A stretch of DNA of 64,000 nt from an uncultured Coriobacteriaceae bacterium. Lineage in GTDB: Bacteria > Actinomycetota > Coriobacteriia > Coriobacteriales > Atopobiaceae. Both the position numbers and the translations under genes were made by a program. Below, piece after piece: positions 26,772 through 36,056 of this stretch. The stretch lies in assembly GCA_902793465.1 (NCBI GenBank), contig CADBDT010000010.1, positions 1 through 64,000 of the forward strand. Direction: 5' to 3'. The notes under the pieces are model-generated. The model saw nothing but the letters and a program-made list of their open reading frames with translations. It was not told the DNA's origin and did not search any database. Each line of letters starts with the position of its first letter. The stretch's first letter is position 1.

Positions 26772-26802
26772 AGAACTTTTTAGTTATAGCGATTGATATG
26801 AC

Positions 26803-28428
26803 ATGGCAATAATCGGAAAACACATTAGACCTAACAAGGAACCCGAGGCATCTCCAAACAAGTTTTCTGTTGCAGACTTGCCTGTGTTCGCTTGCATATG
26901 CATCGTATGCGTGCTCCTCGAAGGCATATACCTAATAGTATCTGCACCGGCAATACGTATAGTGCTGCTTGTTGCGATGGGCTGCTTGGTTGTTGCCGCA
27001 CTTGCTGTTTGGGTTTACTTGATTGGCAATCGGGAGGACGCGCCCGACCGCTTCGCGCTTCGCGTGTTTCCTATCTTGTTACTTGTGCTGGGACTTACAA
27101 ACCTCTTTTTCTTTGCCCCCAACAACGTGCCCGATGAGGAGGTCCACTATCGTGAGGTCTATGAGTATGCAAACCTGCTCGACCCCACAATGGGTCCGAC
27201 AGACATGCGTACTGAGGACTATGACTTCGTTAACGATTCTGAGCTGTATGCACGCGAAATTAATGGATCGTTTTGGTATCGCCAAAAGCAAGGCATACCT
27301 CTAACCGCAACCAAAACGGGAATAACGGCCAAAGAGACAGGGCTAACGCCAGTGGATGTGCGGGCAAATTTGCCGCAAACAAGAATTGTCGCTGCGCTGG
27401 GGGTTCTTCTTGGACGTGTTTTTGGCCTAAGTGGAACCGCTACATTCTACTTGGGAAGACTATTCAATTTTTTGTTCTCGTTTGCGTTTATTGTTATTGC
27501 GGTAAGGCTCATGCCCATAGGGCGTACCATCCTCATGACCATATCGCTGTTACCCATGACCCTACACCTTCTGGCCTCGTACTCTTATGATGCAGAAGTT
27601 ATAGGCTTTGCATTCCTGCTCATAGCGCTTCTTCTGCGAGTTATTTGTCTCGACGAGCGCCCATCGCGTGGTGTTCTTGTGGCAAGCGTTGTTGTGGCAA
27701 CGCTATTGACGCCGTGCAAGCTCGTGTATGTGTTCCTCTGCTTTGTGGCTTTGCTCGCGCCAAAAGAAAGGTTCTCTTCGAAGCGTGAGATGTTTACATG
27801 GAAAGCAGCGATGCTTGCAGCTCCACTTCTAGTCTTAGTCTTACTGCGGCTTAGTATGCTTGCAAAGGTCTCTGGTATTGGAGAGGACCCGAATGCAACG
27901 ACTTCGCGCTTAGGTGAGCAAGGCGTTATGGTTAGCGTCTCCAGCATCTTGTCCAATCCGCTTCACTCGATTCTCGTCTTCTTTAGAACGTTGTATCAAG
28001 AGGGTCCCGATTATCTCTTTACGCTCGTGGGGGGACGACTGGGTTGGTTGCAAATCAATACGGCCGGAAACGAAACCCAATCACTTGTTCTCTTTGCCAC
28101 TCTAGGAATATCGATGCTGCCGTCGGTTGGAGATAGGGCATGCATTCCTCGGCGTGTGCGGTGGTGGTTTGTGGTGTTATTCGTTGCTACGTTTGTTGCA
28201 ATATTGGCATCCATGTATCTTGGGTGGACGTTTGTTACCGAAGACACAATAATGGGGGTCCAGGGGCGCTACTTCCTCCCGGTTCTTCCGCTGCTTCTGT
28301 TGGCCATGCGAAACGACGCAATAGTTGCTCGCATTCATACGATGCCATACATTGCCATGGCAATTGGTGGCCTAGAATGCCTCTATCTCGCCCAGATTGC
28401 CTTTATTGCGTTGACTCCAGTGGCGTAG
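26803..28428 (+). CDS. DUF2142-family multi-pass membrane protein
   Basis: The 541-residue product has about eleven to thirteen hydrophobic segments. The first outer loop carries APNNVPDEEVHYREVYEY with Asp111-Glu112, the acidic pair that marks DUF2142 (PF09913) and GT-C transferases in general. A loop of about 80 residues follows, with further membrane segments to the end. Members sit in polysaccharide loci and are thought to be polyprenyl-sugar-dependent transferases or polymerases; none is well characterised to my knowledge. The start ATG 26803 has no evident ribosome site, so the true start or coupling to rfbD (stop 31 bases earlier) is uncertain. Codon use is lower in GC than in rfbA and rfbD. 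Confidence 0.75.
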   Translation: MAIIGKHIRPNKEPEASPNKFSVADLPVFACICIVCVLLEGIYLIVSAPAIRIVLLVAMGCLVVAALAVWVYLIGNREDAPDRFALRVFPILLLVLGLTNLFFFAPNNVPDEEVHYREVYEYANLLDPTMGPTDMRTEDYDFVNDSELYAREINGSFWYRQKQGIPLTATKTGITAKETGLTPVDVRANLPQTRIVAALGVLLGRVFGLSGTATFYLGRLFNFLFSFAFIVIAVRLMPIGRTILMTISLLPMTLHLLASYSYDAEVIGFAFLLIALLLRVICLDERPSRGVLVASVVVATLLTPCKLVYVFLCFVALLAPKERFSSKREMFTWKAAMLAAPLLVLVLLRLSMLAKVSGIGEDPNATTSRLGEQGVMVSVSSILSNPLHSILVFFRTLYQEGPDYLFTLVGGRLGWLQINTAGNETQSLVLFATLGISMLPSVGDRACIPRRVRWWFVVLFVATFVAILASMYLGWTFVTEDTIMGVQGRYFLPVLPLLLLAMRNDAIVARIHTMPYIAMAIGGLECLYLAQIAFIALTPVA

Positions 28429-28486
28429 TGTCATCTGGGCTCAGCGGTGGTAGAGTAAGAAAAACTCGCGTGAGAGGAAATAAGCC

Positions 28487-29629
28487 ATGATTGACTTTAA
28501 CGTGCCTCCATATATAGGGACAGAGCTCGCTTACGTAAAGGAAGCGGCGGAAAATCACAAGATCTGTGGCGACGGGCCCTTTACCAAGCGTTGCCACGCA
28601 TGGATGAGGGAGCGCTTTAACGCCGCCAAGGTCCTGCTTACCACCAGCGGTACCACGGCGCTCGAGATGGCCGCGCTCCTGTGCAGCATAGAGGACGGCG
28701 ATGAGGTAATCCTGCCGAGCTTTACGTTTTCCTCTACGGCAAATGCCTTCGTGCTGGCCGGTGCCCATCTGGTGTTTGTGGACGTGCGCCCCGACACCAT
28801 GAACATTGACGAAAACAAAATCGAGGCGGCCATTACCAGCAGGACCAAGGCCATATGCGTCGTCCACTATGCCGGCGTATCGTGCGAGATGGATACGATA
28901 ATGGACATCGCCCGCCGTCATGGCCTCAAGGTCGTGGAGGACGCGGCGCAGGGCGTTATGAGCACCTACAAAGGCAAGGCCTTGGGCACCATTGGCGACT
29001 TTGGGTGCTTCTCGTTCCACGAGACCAAGAACTACTCCATGGGCGAGGGCGGCGCGTTTCTTACCCAAAGCCTCGAGTATGGCGACAAGGCCGAGGTGCT
29101 GCGCGAGAAAGGAACTGACCGCTCCAAGTTCCTGCGCGGCCAAATAGACAAGTACACGTGGCAGGACTACGGATCGAGCTATCTGCCATCCGACATCAAC
29201 GCTGCCTACCTGCTCGCGCAGCTCGAGCAGGCAAACCACATAAACGACAACCGTCTGGCGTCGTGGAATGCGTACCATAAGGCCTTTGCGCCCCTCAAGG
29301 AGCGCGGGCTTGTGGAGCTGCCTTACATACCAGAGGACTGCGTCCACAACGCCCACATGTACTGGCTCAAGGCGCGCGACCTCAAGGAACGCACGGAGCT
29401 TATCGCGCATCTTAAGAAGCGTGATGCCCAGGCAACTTTCCACTACATTCCGCTGCATTCGGCACCCGCGGGCAAGAAGTTCGGGCACTTTGCCGGCAAG
29501 GACGAGTACACCACCAAGGAAAGCAACCGCTTGCTGCGCCTGCCCATGTATTACGGCCTTGCGTCCGAGGACCTTAATACGGTAGTCGATGCGGTCTACG
29601 AGTTCTACGGAGTTGCCCGGGAGGCATAG
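28487..29629 (+). CDS. wecE: dTDP-4-amino-4,6-dideoxyhexose transaminase (DegT/WecE type)
   Basis: The pyridoxal-phosphate enzyme moves an amino group to the 4-keto sugar made by RfbB and so diverts dTDP-4-keto-6-deoxyglucose from rhamnose to an amino sugar, usually dTDP-Fuc4N. The 380-residue product opens with IDFNVPPYIGTELAYV, has TTSGTTALEMAALL for cofactor phosphate binding, VVEDAAQGVMSTY with the cofactor Asp, and FHETKNYSMGEGGA with the Schiff-base Lys181. HYIPLHSAPAGKKFG near residue 320 is also typical of WecE. ATG 28487 follows GAGAGGAAAT. The polysaccharide therefore probably contains a 4-amino-4,6-dideoxyhexose. No acetyltransferase for it (WecD type) was seen. Confidence 0.88.
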   Translation: MIDFNVPPYIGTELAYVKEAAENHKICGDGPFTKRCHAWMRERFNAAKVLLTTSGTTALEMAALLCSIEDGDEVILPSFTFSSTANAFVLAGAHLVFVDVRPDTMNIDENKIEAAITSRTKAICVVHYAGVSCEMDTIMDIARRHGLKVVEDAAQGVMSTYKGKALGTIGDFGCFSFHETKNYSMGEGGAFLTQSLEYGDKAEVLREKGTDRSKFLRGQIDKYTWQDYGSSYLPSDINAAYLLAQLEQANHINDNRLASWNAYHKAFAPLKERGLVELPYIPEDCVHNAHMYWLKARDLKERTELIAHLKKRDAQATFHYIPLHSAPAGKKFGHFAGKDEYTTKESNRLLRLPMYYGLASEDLNTVVDAVYEFYGVAREA

Positions 29630-29680
29630 GGCTGCACGCACGGATTGTGGCGCCCTAAGCAAGTTCAGGGAGAAAAAACA

Positions 29681-31262
29681 ATGCTCAGCCTTACCTCAGA
29701 TAACGAGTTCGAAGTGTTTGTGGGAGACAAGCGCTTACTACATATTGGAAGGTTGCAACAGCTTGCAACGTGCCTTATTACAGCCGTGGCTTTTTGTCTT
29801 GCCGCATATGCAAGCCGCTATTTCAGCACTGCTTTTATGCACGATTCGCTGGAGATTGTTAGCGATCAAATTAGCTTCGACTGGCAAATTGGCCTCGGAC
29901 GTTGGCTGCAGCCGGTTCTCTGGGCCATTCGTGGGCACATTAATGCCCCGTGGTTGCTGGGTTTAGTTTCAATGCCCTTTTTTGCGCTTGCGTCATGGCT
30001 CATTACCGATGTCCTGCAGTTAGAAGGGAGAGTATCGGCAGTCTGTGTTACTGCTGTTATCGTTACAGCTATGCCAATTGCCCTGGGGCACGCCACGTAT
30101 ATTCCTTGGGTCGATGTGTATGCTATTGCCTTGTTTCTTTCGGTGCTGGCAGTATGGCTTTGCGTGCGTTCGCGGTATTGGTTTCTTGCTGCGTTGCCGC
30201 TAGCAGGATCGCTTGCGCTGTATCAATCGTACTTGCAATTCTTCACGGGATTGGTTGTGCTCGTTCTTATGCGTCGTTGTCTTTACAAAGACACAGACGC
30301 ACATGAGATTTGGAGCCTTTTTAAGGTTTTCGCTGGTCTTAGTGGCTGGCCTAGGCATTTACTGGCTCTCTACTATTTGTGCCTCTCGGATAACGGGCAT
30401 CGAAAAAGTCGAATCGTACAACGGAATTACCGAGGTGGGTACATATGACGGTGGCGTTAGGCAAGTAATGCTATTGTTGCGCGATGCGTGGTGTTTTCCT
30501 CTCTCTTGGTTTTGGGGTGCGACTGGTTTCGTACGCCGCTTTTTGGCGATTTCGCTCTGGCTTGGATCCATTGTGTTGGCGGCAAAAGCGCTGTGGGCTA
30601 GCCGTTTGTGGAAAAAGGTTCTTTTTGTTGTCTTACTCCTAGCTTTCCCTTTTGCGATTGATGTTGTGTACTTCGTATCTAAGGGAATGGAGCATGACCT
30701 TATGGTTCATTCCTTCTACTTGGCGTACGTGCTCCCGCTCATGCTCATAGATGTGACGAGCGAAGATAATAAAGGCCTTGGCAAATGGACGCTTGTTCTA
30801 AATAAAACAAGACGTCCCATACGTTTGGTAACGATGCTGGCTGTTTCTGTGCTAATGGCCATCTGCCTACTATCGGTGCGTTACGCCAACCAGATCATGC
30901 TCGAATGCCAATTGGAATATGAGTCAACACACGTTCTTATGGCGCGCGTTATTGACAGAATGGAGCAAACGGAGGGATACGTTGCAGGCGAAACGCCAGT
31001 GGTATTTATTGGTTTTCCAGGCGACGCCGTTGCGGAGAGACGCGCGGGTTTTCCCGAGCCACGCTGGGGAATGGAGTATTTAACAGGGCTCACCTATCAA
31101 AACCCCTACCGATGGTATTTTAGAACAGTGCTGGGGCTCCCTATCAACATCGTACCGGGCAACGAACTAAACAATACCCCCGAGGTAAAGGCGATGGGGG
31201 CTTTACCTGCTAAAGACAGTGTGCATATGGTTGGAGATACCCTCGTAGTAAAGTTATGGTAA
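29681..31262 (+). pseudogene. GtrII-like membrane glucosyltransferase, frameshifted copy
   Basis: The gene begins at ATG 29681 after GGGAGA and encodes a multi-pass protein of the Glucos_trans_II type (PF14264), with FMHDSLEIV as acidic first outer loop. Frame 2 holds to codon CAT at 30302, and frame 3 takes over at 30303 (MRFGAFLRFSLVLVAGLGIYW). The intact paralogue at 34298-35887 aligns across this point without a gap if two bases are missing here (CATGAG instead of CATATGAG). The part after the shift is well conserved to the end, so the lesion is recent, phase-variable or a sequence error. Enzymes of this family add a lipid-linked glucose-like sugar to a surface polymer outside the membrane. 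As it stands, a product of about 255 residues would be made. Confidence 0.8.
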
Positions 31263-31402
31263 GGGCTACGCGCGACTTCTTTTCACTTGTTCGGGGGCGG
31301 GTCTAGATGCAGCCCATCCCTCTGTATCCTTTGTGATGCTCCTTTTCATGGGCTAAGATTAAGGCGTTTAAGCATTTTAGACTGCGAAAGGGGCCCACAC
31401 CC

Positions 31403-32506
31403 ATGTCAACCTATCTCGTAACCGGCGGCGCCGGATTCATTGGCTCAAACTTCGTGCTGTACATGCTGCGCAAGCACGAGGATGCAAAGATCGTTAACCT
31501 CGACGCGCTTACCTACGCGGGCAACCTGGAGAACCTGCGCGAGGTGGAGGATGACCCCCGCTACACCTTCGTCCACGCGGACATCCGCGACGCCGAGGCC
31601 GTGGCCGCCGTGCTTGCCGAGCACGACCCCGACTACGTTATAAACTTTGCGGCCGAAAGCCACGTGGACCGCTCCATTGCCAACCCCAGCGTGTTCGCGG
31701 ACACCAACGTTATGGGCACCGTAAACATGCTCAACTGCTGCCGTGCCGCATGGGACGACGGCAAGGGCGGCTTTGGCGCGCACCGCTACCTGCAGGTGGG
31801 CACCGACGAGGTCTACGGCACCCTGGCCATCCCCGAGGCCATAAACGAGGACGGAAGCCCCGCGGACTCCGCCAACACGGACTACTTCCGTGAGGACACG
31901 CCGCTTAGCCCGCACAGCCCCTACAGTGCGTCCAAGACCTCTGCGGACCTGTTCGTAAAGGCCTACCACGACACCTACGGATTCCCCGCGGTAATTACGC
32001 GTTGCTCCAACAACTACGGTCCCTACCAGTTCCCCGAGAAGCTCATCCCGCTTATGATAAACAACGCGCTGCACCACAAGAGCCTGCCCGTATACGGCGA
32101 CGGTCTTAACGTGCGCGACTGGCTCTACGTGGACGACCACTGCAAGGCCATCGACATGGTGGCGCGCGACGGACGCCTGGGCGAGGTGTACAACGTGGGC
32201 GGCCACAACGAGCGCGCCAACATCTACATCGTAAAGACCATTATTACCGAGGTTGCGCGCGTTACGGGCGACGCAGACGTAAACGAGGGCCTTATTACCT
32301 ACGTGCAGGACCGCGCGGGCCACGACCGCCGCTACGGCATGGCTCCCGACAAGATAAAGGCCGAGCTCGGCTGGTACCCCGAGACCCCCTACGAGGAGGG
32401 CATCGTAAAGACCATTCGTTGGTACCTAGACAATCCCGAGTGGGTTGCCAATGTGACCTCCGGTGCTTACCAGGACTACTACGAGAAGATGTACGCGGGG
32501 AAGTAG
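31403..32506 (+). CDS. rfbB: dTDP-glucose 4,6-dehydratase
   Basis: Second step of the dTDP-rhamnose route: dTDP-glucose to dTDP-4-keto-6-deoxyglucose, shared with the WecE branch. The 367-residue product shows GGAGFIGSNFV near residue 8, HADIRDAEAV, the catalytic TDEVYG near residue 134, the YSASK active-site pair near residues 174-178 and RCSNNYGPYQFPEKLIPL. Length matches RmlB. The gene uses GC-rich codons, unlike the GtrII-like genes on both sides of its neighbourhood. It stands alone between the two GtrII copies, not beside rfbA and rfbD. Confidence 0.97.
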   Translation: MSTYLVTGGAGFIGSNFVLYMLRKHEDAKIVNLDALTYAGNLENLREVEDDPRYTFVHADIRDAEAVAAVLAEHDPDYVINFAAESHVDRSIANPSVFADTNVMGTVNMLNCCRAAWDDGKGGFGAHRYLQVGTDEVYGTLAIPEAINEDGSPADSANTDYFREDTPLSPHSPYSASKTSADLFVKAYHDTYGFPAVITRCSNNYGPYQFPEKLIPLMINNALHHKSLPVYGDGLNVRDWLYVDDHCKAIDMVARDGRLGEVYNVGGHNERANIYIVKTIITEVARVTGDADVNEGLITYVQDRAGHDRRYGMAPDKIKAELGWYPETPYEEGIVKTIRWYLDNPEWVANVTSGAYQDYYEKMYAGK

Positions 32507-32565
32507 TGCTGTTCCGAGGCCTCGTTTGCCATACCTTGCCCAAAATCATAATAAGTTCTTAGAGA

Positions 32566-32601
32566 GCTCCCGCACTTACAAGGAGGCGTAAGTGCGGGAG
32601 C
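32566..32601 (+). terminator. Perfect 14-bp hairpin after rfbB
   Basis: GCTCCCGCACTTAC (32566-32579) pairs with GTAAGTGCGGGAGC (32588-32601) around AAGGAGGC. It stands 60 bases after the rfbB stop. There is no T tract. The 463-bp gap 32507-32969 holds this hairpin, the long palindrome at 32776-32846 and the ugd ribosome site, and no gene that I can support. Confidence 0.6.
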
Positions 32602-32775
32602 CATTGCGGTTTGGGGGCTATTGGAAGCAGTGATGCTGTCGTTTTGGCGCATTCTGCGTCTTTGAAGGCATTATCCCTATAATACGTGTGGACGCTTGGA
32701 TTTGCGTTGAGGCTAGTATAATCAAATTAAATAATGCGATGTTTGCTGGTAGCCACACAAGGGCGATGTGCCTCG

Positions 32776-32846
32776 GCGGAGCAACTAGGGGACTGTCCCT
32801 TTGTTGTTTGGCTAACAACAAAGGGACAGTCCCCTAGTTGCTCCGC
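32776..32846. repeat. Perfect 33-bp inverted repeat with GGGACTGTCCC core
   Basis: The arms 32776-32808 and 32814-32846 are exact reverse complements with a five-base loop. Each arm contains the smaller palindrome GGGGACTGTCCC. The element lies 124 bases before the ugd start and 270 after the rfbB stop, both on the plus strand. Similar GGGACxGTCCC repeats in other bacteria go with REP-type elements mobilised by Y1 transposases; such a link here is inferred. Confidence 0.9.
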
Positions 32847-32969
32847 ATACCCGCCGCCTCGAACGAATGGGTCTGCGGCAAGGTGCGCGTTATTTAAAGT
32901 GGGCCATGCTAGGGCATGCGATTGGCTTCTCTTGCTTGGAGCAATCGTGCGATAGCGCTTGGAGGGTGT

Positions 32970-34175
32970 ATGAACATTGCGGTTGCGGGCACGGGCTATG
33001 TGGGCCTTTCGCTTGCCGTTCTTTTGGCCAAGACCCATTCGGTCGTGGCGGTCGATGTGGTCGAGAGCAAGGTGGACCTCATCAACCGAGGCGCCTCGCC
33101 CATCCGCGACGAGCTCATAGAGGGACGCTTGGCCGAAGGCGGGCTCGACCTTCGCGCCACGACCGATGCCGAGGATGCGTACGCGCGGGCCGAGCTTGTG
33201 ATAATTGCAACTCCCACCAACTACGACCCCAAGCTCAACTACTTTGACACGCGCCATGTGGAGGAGGTCGTGGAGCTCGTGCTGGACGCCAACCCGCAGG
33301 CGGTCATGGTCATAAAGTCCACGGTCCCCGTGGGGTACACGCAGCGGCTCTGCGAACAGTACCCCCAGGCGCGCCTGCTGTTCTCGCCCGAGTTTCTCCG
33401 CGAGGGCAGAGCGCTCTACGACAACCTGCATCCCTCGCGCATCATCTGCGGAGTGCCGCGGGACACGGCGTTCGACGGGGAGTTGCTGGCGCGGGCCCAG
33501 GAGTTCGTGGACATGCTTGCCCACGAGGCGGAGGAGCCCGAGGTCGAGCGGCTCGTGATGCGCGCCACGGAGGCGGAGGCGGTCAAGCTCTTTGCGAACA
33601 CCTACCTTGCCCTGCGCGTGGCGTACTTCAACGAGCTCGACACCTACGCGGAGTCGCGTGGGCTGGACACCGAGCAGATTGTGCGTGGCGTGTGCCTGGA
33701 TCCGCGCATAGGTGCGCACTACAACAACCCTTCCTTCGGCTATGGCGGATACTGCTTGCCCAAGGACTCCAAGCAGCTGCTGGCAAACTACGAGAACGTG
33801 CCCCAGAACCTCATGACTGCGGTGGTTGAGGCGAACCGCACGCGCAAGGACTTCGTCGCAGAGGAGGTCGTGCGGCTGCTGGAGGGCCTGGACAATCCGA
33901 CGGTGGGCGTGTATCGGCTTACCATGAAGTCGGGCTCGGACAACTTCCGCTCGTCCTCCATACAGGGCATCATGCGCCGACTGCAGGAGCGTGGAATAAC
34001 CATGCTCGTCTATGAGCCCACGCTGGGTCAGCCCGACTACTACGGTTCGGCCGTCACGCACGACCTCGAGTCGTTCAAGCGGAACAGCAGCCTTATTATT
34101 GCCAACCGCTGGAGCGACGAGCTGGGGGACGTGCGCGGTAAGGTGTACACACGCGACTTGTTTTTCAGAGACTAA
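32970..34175 (+). CDS. ugd: UDP-glucose 6-dehydrogenase
   Basis: The enzyme oxidises UDP-glucose to UDP-glucuronate with two NAD+, so the surface polymer may contain glucuronic or derived acid. The 401-residue product shows the Rossmann GTGYVG (residues 7-12), TPTNYD, VIKSTVPVGYT, SPEFLREGRAL, KLFANTYLALRVAYFNEL and the catalytic GYGGYCLPKD with Cys262. ATG 32970 has GGAGGG about four bases before it, and homology begins at MNIAVAGTGYVG; the frame extends upstream to 32916 without similarity. A UDP-mannose or UDP-GlcNAc dehydrogenase is a less likely alternative, since the length and the SPEFLREG segment fit Ugd. Confidence 0.93.
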   Translation: MNIAVAGTGYVGLSLAVLLAKTHSVVAVDVVESKVDLINRGASPIRDELIEGRLAEGGLDLRATTDAEDAYARAELVIIATPTNYDPKLNYFDTRHVEEVVELVLDANPQAVMVIKSTVPVGYTQRLCEQYPQARLLFSPEFLREGRALYDNLHPSRIICGVPRDTAFDGELLARAQEFVDMLAHEAEEPEVERLVMRATEAEAVKLFANTYLALRVAYFNELDTYAESRGLDTEQIVRGVCLDPRIGAHYNNPSFGYGGYCLPKDSKQLLANYENVPQNLMTAVVEANRTRKDFVAEEVVRLLEGLDNPTVGVYRLTMKSGSDNFRSSSIQGIMRRLQERGITMLVYEPTLGQPDYYGSAVTHDLESFKRNSSLIIANRWSDELGDVRGKVYTRDLFFRD

Positions 34176-34297
34176 GCTGCTGGCACGATCGACAGATTAA
34201 TTGTGCTACTGCGCTACATTGTTGGTACGTCCAGTTAATCGAGCGCTGTCGCATCCGATTGCCTTCCGTGCTAATGGCGAGTTCAAGGAGAAGTAGA

Positions 34298-35887
34298 ATG
34301 TGGATGGGTTCTGCGGATAACGAGCTGGAGCTTTTTGTGGGCGGCAGACGTGTGCTTGTTGTCGGCAGGCTGCGCCAACTCTTGGCGTGCATTGTTGCAA
34401 CAACGCTATTCTGCCTTGCTGCATATGCAAGCCGCTATTTCAATACAGCATTTATGCACGATTCGTTGGAAATCGTAAGCAATCAGACTAGCTTTAATTG
34501 GCAAATCGGTCTTGGACGTTGGTTGCAACCGATGCTTTGGGCTGTTCGCGGAAACATAAACGCACCTTGGTTGTTGGGGCTGGTATCAATACCCTTCTTT
34601 GCCCTTGCGTCGTGGCTGATAACCGATGTTCTGCGCATAGAGGACGTTGTCTCTTCGGTCTGCGTTTCAGCCATTATCGTTACGGCGATGCCGATTGCCT
34701 TGGGACACGCTACATTCATGCCCTGGGTTGACGTGTATGCGATTTCGCTGTTTCTTGCTGTGCTGGCGGTCTGGCTTTGCGTGCGTTCACGCTACTGGCA
34801 TCTTGCCGTGTTGCCTTTGGTAGGCTCGCTTGCCTTGTATCAGTCGTACCTGCAGTTCTTTACGGGGTTGTCCGTGCTCGCTCTTATGCGTTGCTGTTTT
34901 GACAAGCGCACAGACATACGCATGACCGGCGGGCTACTTGCAAAGATGCTATTCGTTCTTTTAATTGGTCTTGGAATCTACTGGTTTTCTACGGTACTTG
35001 CCACTCAAGTTACTGGTATTGAAAAAGTAGATTCGTACAACGGCATTTCTGAAGTCGGAGCATATGACGGTGGAATAAAGCAGGTGCTTTTGCTTCTGCT
35101 CGATGCATGGCGTTTTCCGTTCTTGTGGTTTTGGGGGGCAACGGGTCTTATTCGACGTTTGCTGGCCCTCGCTCTAGGAATCGTGGCTCTGGTACTTGCG
35201 TTTAACAAGGTGCGATTTTTGCCCACGGAAAAAAAGGCGCTCTTTGTTGTGCTGCTTGTTGTTTTTCCCTTTGCGATAAATATCGTCTATGTTATCTCTA
35301 AAGGAATGGAACACGACCTTATGGTCCATTCCTTTTATCTTGCATATGTTCTCCCACTTATGCTTATAGATGTTGCAGGCGACGAGAGGAAGGGCGAAAG
35401 CGCGTTCAGGTTTGCTTTTAACAAGACGGAACGGTCCTTGCGCGTGGGGATGACTTTTGCGACCTGCATACTTATGATAATTTCCTTGCTCTCGGTACGC
35501 TATGCCAATCAGATTATGCTTGAGCGTCAGTTGGAATACGAGTCGACACACGTAATAATGGCGCGCGTGATAGACAGGATGGAGTTGACGGAGGGATATG
35601 TTCCCGGTCAGACGCCCGTTGCGTTTATCGGCTCTCCGGGAGACGCGGTTCTTCATGGACGAGAGGGCTTTCCCGAGCCACGCTGGGGCATGAAATATCT
35701 TACGGGACTAACCTACAGCAACCCATATAGGTGGTATTTCGAAACCGTGTTGGGATACCCGATAAATCTTGCGCCAAACAATGATATACGCAATACATCC
35801 GAAGTCCTGTCAATGGGAGCGTTTCCTGCCAAAGACAGTGTTCGCATGGTTGACAACATGCTTGTGGTGAAGTTTGTGGATGAATAG
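34298..35887 (+). CDS. GtrII-like membrane glucosyltransferase, intact copy
   Basis: The start is ATG 34298 with AAGGAGA seven bases before it. The 529-residue product has a short cytoplasmic head (DNELELFVGGRR), then about ten to eleven membrane segments, an acidic first outer loop FMHDSLEIV (Asp55), LGRWLQPMLWAVRG and a C-terminal outer domain of about 130 residues ending in KFVDE. It belongs to the Glucos_trans_II type known from serotype-converting enzymes, which use undecaprenyl-linked glucose. It is a diverged direct duplicate of the frameshifted gene at 29681-31262; most codons of matching residues differ at third positions. It probably acts with one of the GT2 lipid-sugar synthases in this window. 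Confidence 0.8.
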   Translation: MWMGSADNELELFVGGRRVLVVGRLRQLLACIVATTLFCLAAYASRYFNTAFMHDSLEIVSNQTSFNWQIGLGRWLQPMLWAVRGNINAPWLLGLVSIPFFALASWLITDVLRIEDVVSSVCVSAIIVTAMPIALGHATFMPWVDVYAISLFLAVLAVWLCVRSRYWHLAVLPLVGSLALYQSYLQFFTGLSVLALMRCCFDKRTDIRMTGGLLAKMLFVLLIGLGIYWFSTVLATQVTGIEKVDSYNGISEVGAYDGGIKQVLLLLLDAWRFPFLWFWGATGLIRRLLALALGIVALVLAFNKVRFLPTEKKALFVVLLVVFPFAINIVYVISKGMEHDLMVHSFYLAYVLPLMLIDVAGDERKGESAFRFAFNKTERSLRVGMTFATCILMIISLLSVRYANQIMLERQLEYESTHVIMARVIDRMELTEGYVPGQTPVAFIGSPGDAVLHGREGFPEPRWGMKYLTGLTYSNPYRWYFETVLGYPINLAPNNDIRNTSEVLSMGAFPAKDSVRMVDNMLVVKFVDE

Positions 35888-36056
35888 CATAGGAACGGAT
35901 TGCCAGTAAACGGACTGAGGAGCGGGGCTTTAGTGCGGCCCATGCTAAAATTGCGTTATCTGGTTTTTCCGAACACAGGAGATGGCGAACTACGAACAAG
36001 GCTACGCGGGTGGATACGCGACTGCTCGTAAGTCCGCATCTCCGTCAATTACCTTG

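Noticed and set aside
28403-29662. Gene antisense to the WecE-type aminotransferase
   Set aside because: Shadow frame; the plus-strand gene has all family motifs and a ribosome site.
32734-32955. Open frame through the palindrome before ugd
   Set aside because: It is created by the palindrome itself, has no ribosome site and no protein similarity.
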